Shown: positions 42,149 through 51,857, counted from the stretch's first letter. The stretch is 64,000 nt of DNA from Halobacillus hunanensis (GCF_900166655.1 NZ_FVZB01000005.1:873001-937000); one strand, 5' to 3'. Notes: generated by a model from the letters alone, not told the origin. Translations and numbers: made by a program.

Positions 42149-42964
42149 TTGCCAAAAATTACGCGAATTACGACACAAAAAAAATCAAAAAGCCGTTATA
42201 ATATCTTCTTGGATCATGGGCAGGGCGAGGCCTATGGCTTCAGTGTCGATGAAGATCTCCTCGTAAAATTTCACCTTCATAAATCAATGGAAATTGACAA
42301 ATCTACAATCAGTGCGTTGATCCAAAAAGATACGATACATAAAACATATACCCTGGCTATTCATTATTTAAGCTATCGAATGCGTTCAGAAAAGGAAATA
42401 CGTGATTACTTAGTGAAGAAGGAAGCAGACGATGAACAGATCGATGAAGTGATGAACCGTTTAAGAGCGGAGAAGCTTGTGGATGATCAAGAGTTTGCTA
42501 ATTCTCTAGTTAGGACTCGGGTGCAAACGTCGAGCAAGGGACCGACTTTAGTTAAAAAAGAGTTAATTGAAAAAGGAGTACAAGCTTCTATGGCGGAAGA
42601 AGCTCTTGAATTTTTTCCTTTTGATAAACAAGTGGAAAAGGCATTAAAATTTGCCAAAAAGAAGATAGCCAGTGAAAAGAAGAAATCACAGCGGCAACTC
42701 ATCCAAACCATCCAGCAAAATTTGATGCAAAAAGGATTTCAAAGCGATGCAATAAAAGAAGTATTTGAGCAATTACCAGAAGAGGAGGGGGAAAATACAG
42801 AATGGGAAGCCATTGTGTATCAAGGAGAGAAATTACTCCGGAAATTCGAACGGAAAGCGGAAGGGTTCGAACTAAAACAAAAGGTTAAAACCGGGTTGTA
42901 TCGTAAGGGGTTCAGTTTTGATTTAATTGAAAAATTTATTGAGGAGAAGATCCATGAGGAGTAA
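42149..42964 (+). CDS. recX: Recombination regulator RecX
   Basis: RecX modulates RecA filaments during recombination and SOS. The family repeats are visible: AIHYLSYRMRSEKEIRDYL, VDDQEFANSLVRTR, GPTLVKKELIEKG and GLYRKGFSFDLIEKFI. The start is TTG at 42149 with AAAGGGTG 8 bases upstream, giving 271 residues, close to the B. subtilis protein; ATG 42128 is the alternative. A -10-like TACAAT lies at about 42119-42124. Confidence 0.92.
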   Translation: MPKITRITTQKKSKSRYNIFLDHGQGEAYGFSVDEDLLVKFHLHKSMEIDKSTISALIQKDTIHKTYTLAIHYLSYRMRSEKEIRDYLVKKEADDEQIDEVMNRLRAEKLVDDQEFANSLVRTRVQTSSKGPTLVKKELIEKGVQASMAEEALEFFPFDKQVEKALKFAKKKIASEKKKSQRQLIQTIQQNLMQKGFQSDAIKEVFEQLPEEEGENTEWEAIVYQGEKLLRKFERKAEGFELKQKVKTGLYRKGFSFDLIEKFIEEKIHEE

Positions 42965-43023
42965 AGACCACGTGGGTTTCTCCATTATTAACTGCTGATT
43001 TGTTCATCATGAATAAGATGGAA

Positions 43024-43056
43024 AACCGCTCAGCTATTTAACATAACTGGGCGGTT
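43024..43056. terminator. Hairpin between recX and the HAD gene
   Basis: AACCGCTCAG pairs with CTGGGCGGTT between converging genes; no strong T-run. Confidence 0.55.
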
Positions 43057-43063
43057 CTGAATG

Positions 43064-43855
43064 CTATACGAGGCCTCTGTGTGCTAAGTCATCAACCGCC
43101 TCATGCACATGGTTAACCACAGTATGTGCATTGGCTTGCACATCAGGATGAGCAGTTGACATGGCATAACTGTTGGGCGTGACGGCAAACATGGAAAGAT
43201 CATTGAAAGAATCCCCTATACAGGCAATCTCGTCAGGTTTGACGTTAAGGTGGTCTAATAGAGCTAAAATGCTATTTCCTTTATTAATCGATGGCGGCAT
43301 GATATCAATGACATTTTTATGAGAAATAAAAATGTCGACCGTTTTTCCAAATTGATGTACAAGCTGCTGATGAACATGTGTGATATCTTCTTCACTGCCA
43401 TGAAGCGTGAATTTAGAAGGCTGAATGGATTGGCCGAGCTCGTGTGCCATATTAGGATTCACAATGATCTCGTGAAAAAGCTGTTCATTAATGATATCAA
43501 TCCATTCGTTATATTCAGATGTATAAGTGTCTGTGGCAGTGGAAATCGTAGTGATCATAGGATACTCCTGAATGTTGTGCAAAACGTGGTCAGCGCTAGA
43601 TTTCGTAAAGGTTTCTGAATGGAGCAACATGTCATTTTGACCATAAATAAACGCACCATTTTGACTGATTCTATGCCCCTTCAGTTTCATTCTCCGAAGT
43701 ATTTCTGTAATTTCATGTTCCATACGACCTGTAGCAATCGCTAGTTCAACATTGCGGTTAAGTAACCATTGAAAGGAATGAATGTCTTCTTGTTTAATAT
43801 AATGTTCGTCGCCAAGTAATGTTCCGTCAAGGTCTGAAATGAATAATTTGATCAT
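43064..43855 (-). CDS. HAD-IIB (Cof-type) phosphatase
   Basis: A 263-residue cytoplasmic phosphatase of the HAD superfamily. Motif I is FISDLDGTLL, motif II is AIATGRMEHE, and motifs III/IV are KGNSILALL and ACIGDSFNDLSMF. Cof-type enzymes hydrolyse sugar phosphates or phosphorylated cofactors; the exact substrate is not visible. It lies between recX and glcT in a stretch inserted relative to B. subtilis. Confidence 0.9.
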   Translation of the reverse strand: MIKLFISDLDGTLLGDEHYIKQEDIHSFQWLLNRNVELAIATGRMEHEITEILRRMKLKGHRISQNGAFIYGQNDMLLHSETFTKSSADHVLHNIQEYPMITTISTATDTYTSEYNEWIDIINEQLFHEIIVNPNMAHELGQSIQPSKFTLHGSEEDITHVHQQLVHQFGKTVDIFISHKNVIDIMPPSINKGNSILALLDHLNVKPDEIACIGDSFNDLSMFAVTPNSYAMSTAHPDVQANAHTVVNHVHEAVDDLAHRGLV

Positions 43856-44009
43856 GAGTGGAACTCCTTCCTATTCCCAATTAAGTCGTTAGATAAAGTG
43901 CTTAGCTTTTCCCTAGTTCATGAGGGTGATTTTGTAAACACGCCCTTGCAAATTGTACAACTTCAGCTGATGAGAAACAAAGGAAAAGCCTACTTTCCAT
44001 TCCTAGCTG

Positions 44010-44038
44010 TTGTCAAATGGGAACAGGAACTATACGAT
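44010..44038 (+). promoter_or_regulatory. Candidate promoter of glcT
   Basis: TTGTCA (44010-44015), 17-base spacer, TACGAT (44033-44038), about 65 bases before the start codon. Confidence 0.5.
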
Positions 44039-44102
44039 AAGAACTATAGATAAAAAGAAAGTTAGTAAAAAATGACTAGTACGATGGTGTGGAGGAACAA
44101 AA

Positions 44103-44945
44103 ATGGATGAAGGTTTGATGATTGATAAAGTATTGAATAATAATGTGGTGATCGCGAAACATCCCTCTTATGAGGAGGTTGTCCTCATTGGGAAAGGGAT
44201 AGGTTTTGGCAAGAAAAAAGGAGAGGCTGCTTCCTTTAATAAAGCCGATAAAACGTTTTTACTGCGAAACCAGAAGGAAAAAGAGCAGTATGTGAATCTT
44301 CTTCCTCACATTGAGGAAGACTTTATCGATTTTATGAACGATATTCTCTTTCATATTGAAAATAGAATGGGGCAGGAGTTAAATGAGCATATCCATGTGG
44401 CTTTAACAGACCACTTAGCTTTTGCAATTAATCGATCACAAAAGAATATGCAATTTAGAAACCCTTTCTTACCTGAGATTGAGTCGCTCTACCCGAAGGA
44501 ATACCAGGTAGCCATGGAAGTTGTCACGATGATTTTTGATAAAACATCTGTTCAATTCCCTGAAGGTGAAGTAGGCTTCATCGCCTTACATATTCACAGT
44601 GCGGTAACGGATAAAACGCTTCGTGAGATCAATCGCCACAATCAATTGATTACAACATTAGTCCAGCTTGTTGAAGAAACAATGGAAGTGACCATTGATC
44701 GTCATAGTGTCGATTACCATCGTCTGGTGCAGCACTTACACAGGGCAATAGACAGAGTCTACCAAGAGGAAAATACAGGGGATGAAATTCGGCTCGCTAA
44801 TATGTTGAAACAAGAGTATCCGATATGCTATAATCTTGCATGGAAGTTGATTAAAGTGATGCAAAAACAGCTGAATAAGCCAGTAGATGAATCAGAAGCT
44901 ATTTATTTGACGATTCATCTCCAACGGTTAACCTATAAATCTTAA
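44103..44945 (+). CDS. glcT: Transcription antiterminator GlcT
   Basis: RNA-binding antiterminator of the BglG/SacY family that lets RNA polymerase read into ptsG when glucose is present. Layout in 280 residues: N-terminal CAT RNA-binding domain (residues 1-60, VLNNNVVIAKH, GKGIGFGKKKGE), then two PTS regulation domains with conserved histidines (HIHVALTDHLAFAI; GFIALHIHSAV; VQHLHRAI; IYLTIHLQRL). Phosphorylation by the PTS controls it. It sits directly before ptsG and its RNA target. Confidence 0.95.
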   Translation: MDEGLMIDKVLNNNVVIAKHPSYEEVVLIGKGIGFGKKKGEAASFNKADKTFLLRNQKEKEQYVNLLPHIEEDFIDFMNDILFHIENRMGQELNEHIHVALTDHLAFAINRSQKNMQFRNPFLPEIESLYPKEYQVAMEVVTMIFDKTSVQFPEGEVGFIALHIHSAVTDKTLREINRHNQLITTLVQLVEETMEVTIDRHSVDYHRLVQHLHRAIDRVYQEENTGDEIRLANMLKQEYPICYNLAWKLIKVMQKQLNKPVDESEAIYLTIHLQRLTYKS

Positions 44946-44949
44946 CGTT

Positions 44950-44978
44950 ACGTGTTACTGACAAGATCAGGCATGAGT
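44950..44978 (+). promoter_or_regulatory. RAT, the GlcT RNA target of ptsG
   Basis: ACGTGTTACTGACAAGATCA followed by GGCATGAGT closely matches the B. subtilis ptsG ribonucleic antiterminator. GlcT binding would prevent the terminator that shares its right part. The ptsG promoter must lie within the end of glcT. Confidence 0.9.
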
Positions 44979-45058
44979 ATCGGAGATCCTTGAGGTTATC
45001 ATTAGGATAAGTATATCCTAATGGACCTTTCAGGAACTCTGTACTCATGCCTTTTTTA
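44969..45058 (+). terminator. Conditional terminator in the ptsG leader
   Basis: AGGCATGAGTA (44969-44979) pairs with TACTCATGCCT (45042-45052), followed by six T. The left arm overlaps the RAT, so the two structures exclude each other. Confidence 0.9.
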
Positions 45059-45184
45059 ATGGTTAACGGTGGCGGTGAAAAGAGATGGGGCGTCAGCTCT
45101 TTTATTTCAGCTATTATGAAACCGTTTTATTTTTCTGACGATTCCTGTTTTTCATCACTAATAAAAAAATAGGAGGAGATTCAC

Positions 45185-47221
45185 TTGTTTAAAAATGCAT
45201 TTGGTACATTGCAAAAAGTGGGTAAAGCATTGATGCTTCCCGTAGCATTGCTGCCTGCTGCTGGTATTCTGCTGGCATTTGGGACAAGTTTTGCCCAAGA
45301 TGACTTTGTAGACAAAGTACCATTCTTCGGCACGCCATGGGTTCAGACGTTACTTAAAGTCATGGCAGAAGCCGGCGGAATTGTCTTTGATAATTTGCCG
45401 TTACTGTTTGCTGTAGGTGTGGCCATTGGTTTGGCAAAAGGAGACGGTGTTGCCGGCTTAGCTGCCATCATCGGTTACTTGATTATGAACGTTGTAATGG
45501 GGGTGCTGGGAGAAGTTACTCCTGAGATGACATCAGATCCTGCTTATGCCGAAGTTCTCGGAATTCCTACGTTGCAAACCGGTGTGTTTGGCGGGATTAT
45601 CGTCGGTATATTAGCGGCCTCGATGTACAATCGATACTACAATATTGAGCTGCCGCAATTCTTAGGTTTTTTTGCGGGAAAACGTTTTGTGCCGATAATC
45701 ACTGCTTTCATGTCTTTATTTTTAGGGATTATTATGCTTTTCGTATGGCCTTACGCACAATCTGGACTAAACGCATTGTCTTACTTAATGCTTGAAACCA
45801 ATCAAACCATTTCAGTATTTTTCTTTGGTGTCATTGAACGTGCATTAATTCCATTCGGATTACACCATATCTTCTATTCACCTTTCTGGTTTGAGTTTGG
45901 TACGTACACAACGGCTGCTGGAGAAGTTGTCCGTGGTGACCAGGCGATTTTCTTTGCACAGTTGCAAGATGGTGTTGAATTTACGGCGGGTACCTTTATG
46001 GTCGGGAAATTCCCGTTCATGATGTTTGGACTTCCTGCTGCCGCACTTGCGATTTACCATACGGCTAAGCCGGAACGTAAAAAAGTGGTCGGCGGTATTA
46101 TGGCCTCAGCTGCCCTGACTTCATTCTTAACAGGGATTACTGAGCCAATCGAATTTTCATTCTTATTCGTAGCTCCGTTATTATTTGGTATTCACTGTAT
46201 ATTTGCCGGTTTTTCTTTTATGATTATGGAAATTCTAGGGGTCAAAATAGGCCAAACTTTCTCAGGAGGTTTGATTGATTTCATTCTCTTTGGCGTACTG
46301 CCTAACCGTACTGAGTGGTGGTGGGTCATCATTGTAGGTCTTTGCTTCTCCGTGATCTATTACTTTGGTTTCCGATGGGCGATTCTTAAGTTCAACCTGG
46401 CTACACCTGGCCGTGAAGATGAGGCAGAGGATGCCGATGATGACGGCGAAGTTGGCGATCTTCCATTTGAAATCCTTGAAGCTATGGGTGGTCAGGAAAA
46501 TATTGATCACTTAGACGCGTGTATTACACGACTTCGTGTATCTGTGAATGATAAAGGTAATGTGAATAAAAACCGTTTGAAAAAACTTGGCGCTTCGGGC
46601 GTTATGGAAGTTGGAAATAATATTCAAGCGATTTTTGGCCCCGTATCTGATACACTAAGAGGACAAATGCAGGACATCATTGATGGCAAAACGCCTCGGT
46701 CCAGGGAAGACGTGGCTGAGATTGTGAACGAAGCCAAAAGTGCAGAAGCATCCGTTACGGCAGGTGACTTACAATTTATCAGTCCTATCCAAGGCCGTGT
46801 ACTTCCTATTACAGAAGTACCTGATCAAGTATTTTCTGGTAAAATGATGGGGGATGGTTTTGCAATTGAGCCGAAAGATGGTAAGATTGTTTCGCCTATC
46901 AATGGTAAGGTGCTTAATGTTTTCCCGACGAAGCATGCGATCGGCCTTCAAGCTGACAATGGGATGGAAGTTCTGATTCACATTGGAATTGATACCGTTA
47001 AACTTAAAGGAGAAGGTTTTACGGCACTTATAGAAGAAGGCGACACTGTTAACCAAGGACAGGCCTTAATGCAAGTGGATCTTGACTATGTGAAGGAACA
47101 TGCTCCTTCCATTGTGACACCAATCGTCTTCACAAATTTGAGTGAAGATCAGTCTGTGGAGCTGAAAGCAACGGGTGAAGTTAAGCGAAACGAGCCTGAT
47201 ATTATTCAATTAAACAAATAG
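45185..47221 (+). CDS. ptsG: PTS glucose permease EIICBA
   Basis: Glucose uptake and phosphorylation in one 678-residue protein. Membrane IIC domain to about residue 395 ([31 protein letters not shown]). IIB domain with phospho-cysteine in [11 protein letters not shown] near residue 443. IIA domain with phospho-histidine in [16 protein letters not shown] near residue 598. The start is TTG at 45185 with AGGAGGAG upstream. Control is by GlcT antitermination in the leader. ptsH follows 16 bases downstream. Confidence 0.95.
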   Translation: MFKNAFGTLQKVGKALMLPVALLPAAGILLAFGTSFAQDDFVDKVPFFGTPWVQTLLKVMAEAGGIVFDNLPLLFAVGVAIGLAKGDGVAGLAAIIGYLIMNVVMGVLGEVTPEMTSDPAYAEVLGIPTLQTGVFGGIIVGILAASMYNRYYNIELPQFLGFFAGKRFVPIITAFMSLFLGIIMLFVWPYAQSGLNALSYLMLETNQTISVFFFGVIERALIPFGLHHIFYSPFWFEFGTYTTAAGEVVRGDQAIFFAQLQDGVEFTAGTFMVGKFPFMMFGLPAAALAIYHTAKPERKKVVGGIMASAALTSFLTGITEPIEFSFLFVAPLLFGIHCIFAGFSFMIMEILGVKIGQTFSGGLIDFILFGVLPNRTEWWWVIIVGLCFSVIYYFGFRWAILKFNLATPGREDEAEDADDDGEVGDLPFEILEAMGGQENIDHLDACITRLRVSVNDKGNVNKNRLKKLGASGVMEVGNNIQAIFGPVSDTLRGQMQDIIDGKTPRSREDVAEIVNEAKSAEASVTAGDLQFISPIQGRVLPITEVPDQVFSGKMMGDGFAIEPKDGKIVSPINGKVLNVFPTKHAIGLQADNGMEVLIHIGIDTVKLKGEGFTALIEEGDTVNQGQALMQVDLDYVKEHAPSIVTPIVFTNLSEDQSVELKATGEVKRNEPDIIQLNK

Positions 47222-47237
47222 AAGGAGCGAATTTTTC

Positions 47238-47504
47238 ATGGCAGAACAAACAGTAACAATTACTTCAGGGGACGGGCTTCATGCACGTCCAGCAACAGCT
47301 TTAGTGCAAATCGCGGGTCAATATCAATCTGATGTTAACCTTGAGTACAAAGGAAAGTCCGTAAACATGAAGTCCATTATGGGCGTTATGTCCCTAGGGA
47401 TTCCAAATGGAGCGGAAGTGAAGTTTACAGCTGAAGGTTCAGATGAAGCGGAAGCGATTGAAGCAATTGTCGCTAAAGTAAAAGAAGAAAAACTTGGAGA
47501 GTAA
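47238..47504 (+). CDS. ptsH: Phosphocarrier protein HPr
   Basis: HPr passes phosphate from enzyme I to all PTS permeases and, phosphorylated at serine 46, is the cofactor of CcpA. Histidine 15 is in GLHARPAT and serine 46 in NMKSIMGVMSLG. Length 88 is normal. In B. subtilis ptsI follows directly; here a terminator and a converging gene follow, so ptsI must be elsewhere. Confidence 0.97.
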   Translation: MAEQTVTITSGDGLHARPATALVQIAGQYQSDVNLEYKGKSVNMKSIMGVMSLGIPNGAEVKFTAEGSDEAEAIEAIVAKVKEEKLGE

Positions 47505-47507
47505 TAT

Positions 47508-47542
47508 AAAAAAGGCTGGTCACTACCGATCAGCCTTTTTTT
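47508..47542. terminator. Bidirectional terminator after ptsH
   Basis: AAAAAAGGCTGGTC (47508-47521) pairs with GATCAGCCTTTTTT (47528-47541). Confidence 0.93.
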
Positions 47543-47552
47543 ATATATCCAA

Positions 47553-48212
47553 TTATTTATCTATAATAATTTCCTTGCGGCCATCATCTTCCTGGAAAAT
47601 CTGCTGAGCAACGCCTTCAGGGCCTTTTAATCCTTCAGGGTTTGGCACATGTGTGCTTTCATGCCAAAAAGGTGTGTTCATACCGCCCATGTATACCGCT
47701 GTAGCTGACATTTCCTCGTCTCCCCATTCTTGCTGAAGACTCTCCGTGAACCCTCGAACTGCAAATTTTGAGGCGCAATAAACACTTTCGTTCGTCTTTC
47801 CCCTCAGACCTGCTGTAGAAATAATGTTAAGCACTCGTCCATTCGAAAGCTTTAGCAGGGAAGTAGCTTCCTTAGTCATAAGAATGGTGCCTTTCACGTT
47901 TGTATTAAACATTTTGCTAATATCTTCTTCGTCATAGGATTCTACATTTTTAAATATTCCGAGACCAGCATTGTTAATCATGACTTCAAGGTGGCCAAGC
48001 TGCTTAATCGCTTCACTCACAGAAGCGGGTTCTGTGACATCGCAAATTAATACTTCGGCACTGCCCCCTGCCTTGGTAATCTCGTTTTTTACAATAAGCA
48101 GTTTGCTTTCTGTTCTCCCTGATAAATAGACATGATAGCCGTTATGAGCGTACTGATGGGCAAGAGCTCGTCCAAGACCTGTCCCAGCTCCGGTAATTAA
48201 TACGTTTTCCAT
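47553..48212 (-). CDS. Short-chain dehydrogenase/reductase
   Basis: A 219-residue SDR oxidoreductase. The cofactor motif is ITGAGTGLGRALA, the NNAG motif is in VMINNAGLG, and the catalytic tetrad is seen as NIISTAGLRG and YCASKFAVRG (Ser, Tyr, Lys). The substrate is unknown; similar proteins are often annotated as ketoreductases. The start at 48212 has GGGAGG 8 bases upstream; the longer frame has no homology. Confidence 0.9.
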   Translation of the reverse strand: MENVLITGAGTGLGRALAHQYAHNGYHVYLSGRTESKLLIVKNEITKAGGSAEVLICDVTEPASVSEAIKQLGHLEVMINNAGLGIFKNVESYDEEDISKMFNTNVKGTILMTKEATSLLKLSNGRVLNIISTAGLRGKTNESVYCASKFAVRGFTESLQQEWGDEEMSATAVYMGGMNTPFWHESTHVPNPEGLKGPEGVAQQIFQEDDGRKEIIIDK

Positions 48213-48357
48213 TTTCCAATCCTCCCATATAAATCTCCTCACCATTTCTATTGTGAACAAATCCTGCTAAAATGTAAATAGATGGGCTGAGTTGTTCAAG
48301 ACTCATGGCCTTAAAGGGATAGCATCACAAGCTGAATGGTTATAAAGGAGAATGGAT

Positions 48358-48687
48358 GTGGAGAGAAGATATAGCGATCTTAGTTACGAAGAATTAAGGT
48401 CAGAAATTGCAGAACTAAAAGAGAAAGCATTAAAAGCCGAGCAATTAGGAATGGTGAATGAGTATGCCGTGCATGAACGGAAAATCATCATGGCAAAATC
48501 ATATATGATGGACCCGGATCAATTTAAACCAAACGAAATTTATCAAATAGATGGAGACCCGGCCCATACATTTTTCATTGAGTATATGAATGGGGTATTT
48601 GCCTGGGGATACCGCATGAGTCAACAGGGAGAACGAGTTGGAAACAAGGAAGAGGCGCTTCCTATTTCCATGCTTAAGGAAAAGTAA
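48358..48687 (+). CDS. yfhH: YfhH family protein (DUF1811)
   Basis: A 109-residue conserved Bacillaceae protein of unknown function: LSYEELRSEIAELKEKALKA helical start, HERKIIMAKSYMMDP, and the ending EEALPISMLKEK shared with B. subtilis YfhH. I start it at GTG 48358, because AAAGGAG (48344-48350) is about 8 bases away and B. subtilis YfhH starts equivalently; ATG 48352 is too near the ribosome site. It marks the return to the yfhF-perR gene order after the glucose insertion. Confidence 0.87.
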   Translation: MERRYSDLSYEELRSEIAELKEKALKAEQLGMVNEYAVHERKIIMAKSYMMDPDQFKPNEIYQIDGDPAHTFFIEYMNGVFAWGYRMSQQGERVGNKEEALPISMLKEK

Positions 48688-48737
48688 GTATAAGTGGGGA
48701 AACCTGTACACTAAAATAAGTGTACAGGTTTTGTATA

Positions 48738-48869
48738 TTACATTCTTTTACGCATTTGAACTTCTGTGATACGTTCAGATTGCGTTTGTACGGTTTCACC
48801 ATTTACCCTGTCTCTCAAGTTTTTTGTCCCGCGGTGGGGGAAATGTTTTTTGCCTTTATTGTGAGACAT
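48738..48869 (-). CDS. YpzG-like small protein
   Basis: A 43-residue basic protein: MSHNKGKKHFPHRGTKNLRD, then VNGETVQTQSERITEV and MRKRM. The VNGET-TQ-EVQ-RKR pattern recalls the YpzG family of short sporulation-associated Bacillus proteins. GGAGGG, overlapping the end of sspK, is its ribosome site, so the two are co-transcribed on the minus strand. Function unknown. Confidence 0.72.
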   Translation of the reverse strand: MSHNKGKKHFPHRGTKNLRDRVNGETVQTQSERITEVQMRKRM

Positions 48870-48870
48870 A

Positions 48871-49035
48871 CTAATATTTCCCTCCCTGGTTTACTTCACG
48901 TTCTCGTGATTTCAGCGCACGCTCTTGGGGGTTAGAGTTTATGCTGCCATCGGGGCGTAAAGCTAAAAATTCACTTTGATCCTCAGGAGCACTGGTCATT
49001 TTCTTATTTGGAAATCCTTTTGCTTTGTTACGCAA
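48871..49035 (-). CDS. sspK: Small acid-soluble spore protein K
   Basis: A 54-residue protein: MRNKAKGFPNKKM, then LRPDGSINSNPQERA, the hallmark of SspK, a minor small acid-soluble protein made in the forespore. The start is TTG at 49035 with AAGGAGG 7-8 bases upstream. Upstream on the minus strand ATATACTA could be a sigma-G -10 element. Position next to yfhJ matches B. subtilis. Confidence 0.85.
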   Translation of the reverse strand: MRNKAKGFPNKKMTSAPEDQSEFLALRPDGSINSNPQERALKSREREVNQGGKY

Positions 49036-49147
49036 TGTTCATTCCTCCTTGTCCACCATTCTGTGAACAAACTTAGTATATGTCATATTCCTAATGCTAT
49101 GTGCTACAATAACAAAGTAAACATTGCCACTTTTTGAGGTGAAAACG

Positions 49148-49414
49148 ATGGAAGATAATTTTCAGCGGTTGGCTGAACATTTGTACGAAAAAAATGGTCA
49201 TTTAACAATTGATGAAGCAAGAACGTGGGTAGAACTACTTTGGGAAGATTTTGAAACGACCCAGGCTAAGGCAGGGCGTCAATATAAGGGCAAGCAAATG
49301 ACTGAACAGATCGTGGTAAGATGGATTGAGAATTATGGTCCAAAACTCCATGAGTTTATAGCGACAAATCCTAAATATAAAGAACTTTTAAGGAAAAAAG
49401 GGTATCTGCATTAG
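49148..49414 (+). CDS. yfhJ: YfhJ, WVELL family protein
   Basis: An 88-residue protein of unknown function named for its motif, seen here as ARTWVELLWEDFETTQAKAG. Also conserved are EQIVVRWIENYGPKLHEF and the ending RKKGYLH. ATG 49148 follows TGAGGTGA. It is divergent from sspK, as in B. subtilis, and ends at its own terminator. Confidence 0.9.
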   Translation: MEDNFQRLAEHLYEKNGHLTIDEARTWVELLWEDFETTQAKAGRQYKGKQMTEQIVVRWIENYGPKLHEFIATNPKYKELLRKKGYLH

Positions 49415-49444
49415 GAAATCCGTGCTGCAGTCAGCACGGATTTC
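49415..49444. terminator. Bidirectional terminator
   Basis: GAAATCCGTGCTG pairs perfectly with CAGCACGGATTTC around a 4-base loop. Confidence 0.9.
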
Positions 49445-49457
49445 TTATTGTGAATGG

Positions 49458-50465
49458 TTATCCTTTCGACTCTGGTGCGATCGATAGTTTGTTTTGCAAC
49501 TTTTCTTCTGTAAATACCCATCCAGTGTATGAATTCAATATTTTAAGTTCATCGTCTCCATGTTCATCATCAATTTGCGCAAGCGCTACAAACGGATAAC
49601 GGCCTTTTGACCGATACCGTAAATCGGTGAAGCGTACTTCCGTGAATTCATCAAAATAGTTAATATCGTAACGATATACCGGGGAAAACGACAAAAAAGC
49701 TTTGATATTATGATCGGTTAACGCCTTTTGAACAACCGGATCGTCGTAATCAATGACCTTGTTTATAAATTCGTCTTGAATGGTAATGTGTCCATCAACA
49801 GCACGCCCGACGTAATAATGAGTTGTGGTAGTAATTGCGATACGCCAAACATTTTGCTTCATCGTCGGCGAAGTTGCTACTTGTTCTACATCGTCAAAGT
49901 ATTTGTGGACCATTTTTACGAGTTCACGTTTTTCGAAATATCGTTTAACATAGTAGAGGGCGACCACAAAATAGACAATCAGCCACGTATATCCTGGGTC
50001 AGCGCCTAAATTCCAGGCGACGATACCTGCTAAATGCATCGTAAAGATATATGGATCAAATGTATTGATGAACCCATAGGCAACCCATCTTTTTGTAAAA
50101 GGACGATAAGCCTGGGTTCCATACGCATTAAATACGTCTACAAATACATGAAGGATAACAGCCAGAAATGTCCAAAGCCAAAGGTGGAAAAAGTTCACCT
50201 CAGGAGTGAATAAGTGTATAAGAAATGGGATACCAAGCCCCCATAAAATAACAGCTGGGATCGAGTGGGTAATTCCACGGTGATGGCGAATATATACAGC
50301 GTTATTTTTTAGTTTAAGGATCGTATCGAAGTCGGGTGCCTGAGACCCTGCGAGTGTCCCTGCTAATACAGCGTTAAATAACATAGGGTCTGTTTGGACC
50401 ACAGGATCCAGTGTGGCTAATCCACCCAATGCAACACCCATGACTACATGTGTACCAGTGTCCAT
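49458..50465 (-). CDS. yfhP: YfhP-type membrane-bound metal-dependent hydrolase
   Basis: A 335-residue membrane protein of the YdjM/LexA-induced YfhP family. The metal-binding pattern is seen in GTHVVMGVALGG, SQAPDFDTIL, RHHRGITHSIPA and HVFVDVFNAYGTQAYRP, followed by several helices and a soluble C-terminal part. Substrate unknown. The start at 50465 has AAAGGAGG 8 bases upstream. It is divergent from mutY, keeping the B. subtilis order. Confidence 0.88.
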   Translation of the reverse strand: MDTGTHVVMGVALGGLATLDPVVQTDPMLFNAVLAGTLAGSQAPDFDTILKLKNNAVYIRHHRGITHSIPAVILWGLGIPFLIHLFTPEVNFFHLWLWTFLAVILHVFVDVFNAYGTQAYRPFTKRWVAYGFINTFDPYIFTMHLAGIVAWNLGADPGYTWLIVYFVVALYYVKRYFEKRELVKMVHKYFDDVEQVATSPTMKQNVWRIAITTTTHYYVGRAVDGHITIQDEFINKVIDYDDPVVQKALTDHNIKAFLSFSPVYRYDINYFDEFTEVRFTDLRYRSKGRYPFVALAQIDDEHGDDELKILNSYTGWVFTEEKLQNKLSIAPESKG

Positions 50466-50524
50466 TAAAGCTACCTCCTTTGGCAAAAACGACATAATCT
50501 ATAGTGTAACACGAAGGATGATAA

Positions 50525-51619
50525 ATGATGAAAGTTGAAGAAAGAGTTCCTCAGATAATCGAACATTTTGACGAGCAGCATTTTAGGGACCAGTTAATTA
50601 ACTGGTTTTATAAAGAGCAGCGGATTCTTCCTTGGAGAGAAAATCAAGACCCTTATCGTGTCTGGGTATCAGAAATTATGCTCCAGCAGACACGTGTTGA
50701 TACAGTTATTCCATATTATAATCATTTTATGACACTTTTCCCAACTCCTAAAGATTTGGCAGATGCGGATGAGCAGACCGTTTTAAAAGCATGGGAGGGT
50801 TTAGGGTACTATTCCCGAGCTCGTAATCTTCAAAACGCTGTACGTGAGGTTGTCGAGGATTACGGAGGTATTGTACCTGATGAGAAGTCCCAGCTAAAAA
50901 AGTTAAAAGGTGTAGGCCCATATACGCAAGGGGCGATTCTAAGTATTGCCTATGATCAGCCAGAACCGGCAGTCGACGGGAACGTTATGCGGGTGCTGTC
51001 ACGGATTTTATTTGTTGAAGATGATATTGCTGTACCTAAAACACGGAAACTATTCGAAGCTCTTGTATATGAGCTGATTTCAGAGTCGAATCCCTCTGCA
51101 TTCAACCAGGGGTTAATGGAGCTGGGGGCGCTCATTTGCACCCCTAAATCTCCTTCCTGTCTGCTCTGTCCTGTTCAGGACCAGTGTCGTGCTTTTGCGG
51201 AAGGGATCGAGTCAGAATTGCCTATTAAGTCTTCAAAGAAAAAACAGAAGAAAGTCCCTTATCTCGCTCTGATTATAGAAGATGCAAATGGCAATATACT
51301 CATCGAAAAGAGACCGAATGAAGGTCTTTTGGCTTCAATGTGGCAATATCCTATGGTACCAATGGACGACTTGGATAAAGAGAGCGGGATGCATTGGTTT
51401 TATGGTGAATATGGACTGAAAATAGAATTACAATCAACCGTAGACCATGTGAAGCATGTCTTTTCTCACCTGATTTGGGAAGTGGAAGTTGTTCGTGCAA
51501 ACATAGTCGGCGGTGATCTTGATCGACAAAATGCGCAATTTGTAACGAAGGAAAATATCAAAAGTTTTCCTTACCCTGTATCACACCAAAAAATTCATCA
51601 GCACACTCTTATACAATAG
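50525..51619 (+). CDS. mutY: A/G-specific adenine glycosylase MutY
   Basis: Base-excision repair enzyme that removes adenine opposite 8-oxoguanine. Seen: IMLQQTRVDTVIPYY, the helix-hairpin-helix LKGVGPYTQGAI with catalytic aspartate in AVDGNVMRVLSR, and the iron-sulfur cysteines in C-X6-C-X2-C-X5-C spacing (CTPKSPSCLLCPVQDQC). The C-terminal NUDIX-like domain, which recognises 8-oxoguanine, begins near residue 240. Length 364 is normal. A terminator follows. Confidence 0.96.
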   Translation: MMKVEERVPQIIEHFDEQHFRDQLINWFYKEQRILPWRENQDPYRVWVSEIMLQQTRVDTVIPYYNHFMTLFPTPKDLADADEQTVLKAWEGLGYYSRARNLQNAVREVVEDYGGIVPDEKSQLKKLKGVGPYTQGAILSIAYDQPEPAVDGNVMRVLSRILFVEDDIAVPKTRKLFEALVYELISESNPSAFNQGLMELGALICTPKSPSCLLCPVQDQCRAFAEGIESELPIKSSKKKQKKVPYLALIIEDANGNILIEKRPNEGLLASMWQYPMVPMDDLDKESGMHWFYGEYGLKIELQSTVDHVKHVFSHLIWEVEVVRANIVGGDLDRQNAQFVTKENIKSFPYPVSHQKIHQHTLIQ

Positions 51620-51637
51620 CTGCAACGTTCTGTATCT

Positions 51638-51682
51638 AAAGCTATGCAGGTTTTTAGCACTCCTGCATAGCTTTATTTTTTT
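51638..51682 (+). terminator. Terminator of mutY
   Basis: AAAGCTATGCAGG pairs with CCTGCATAGCTTT, followed by a T-run. Confidence 0.93.
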
Positions 51683-51857
51683 ATGATTTTTTAGTTCAGT
51701 TTATAAGCAGCAAAACACAACAATTTTTAAAGGTTATGACAAATTTCGACTGAAGTTATAAGCATCTTTTCATCTTCTTATTATTGTGACTTTTTAAGGC
51801 GATTTTATGCAGTAATATAAGGGTTTAAGGGTAAAAAATGACTATAATAGCTAAACA

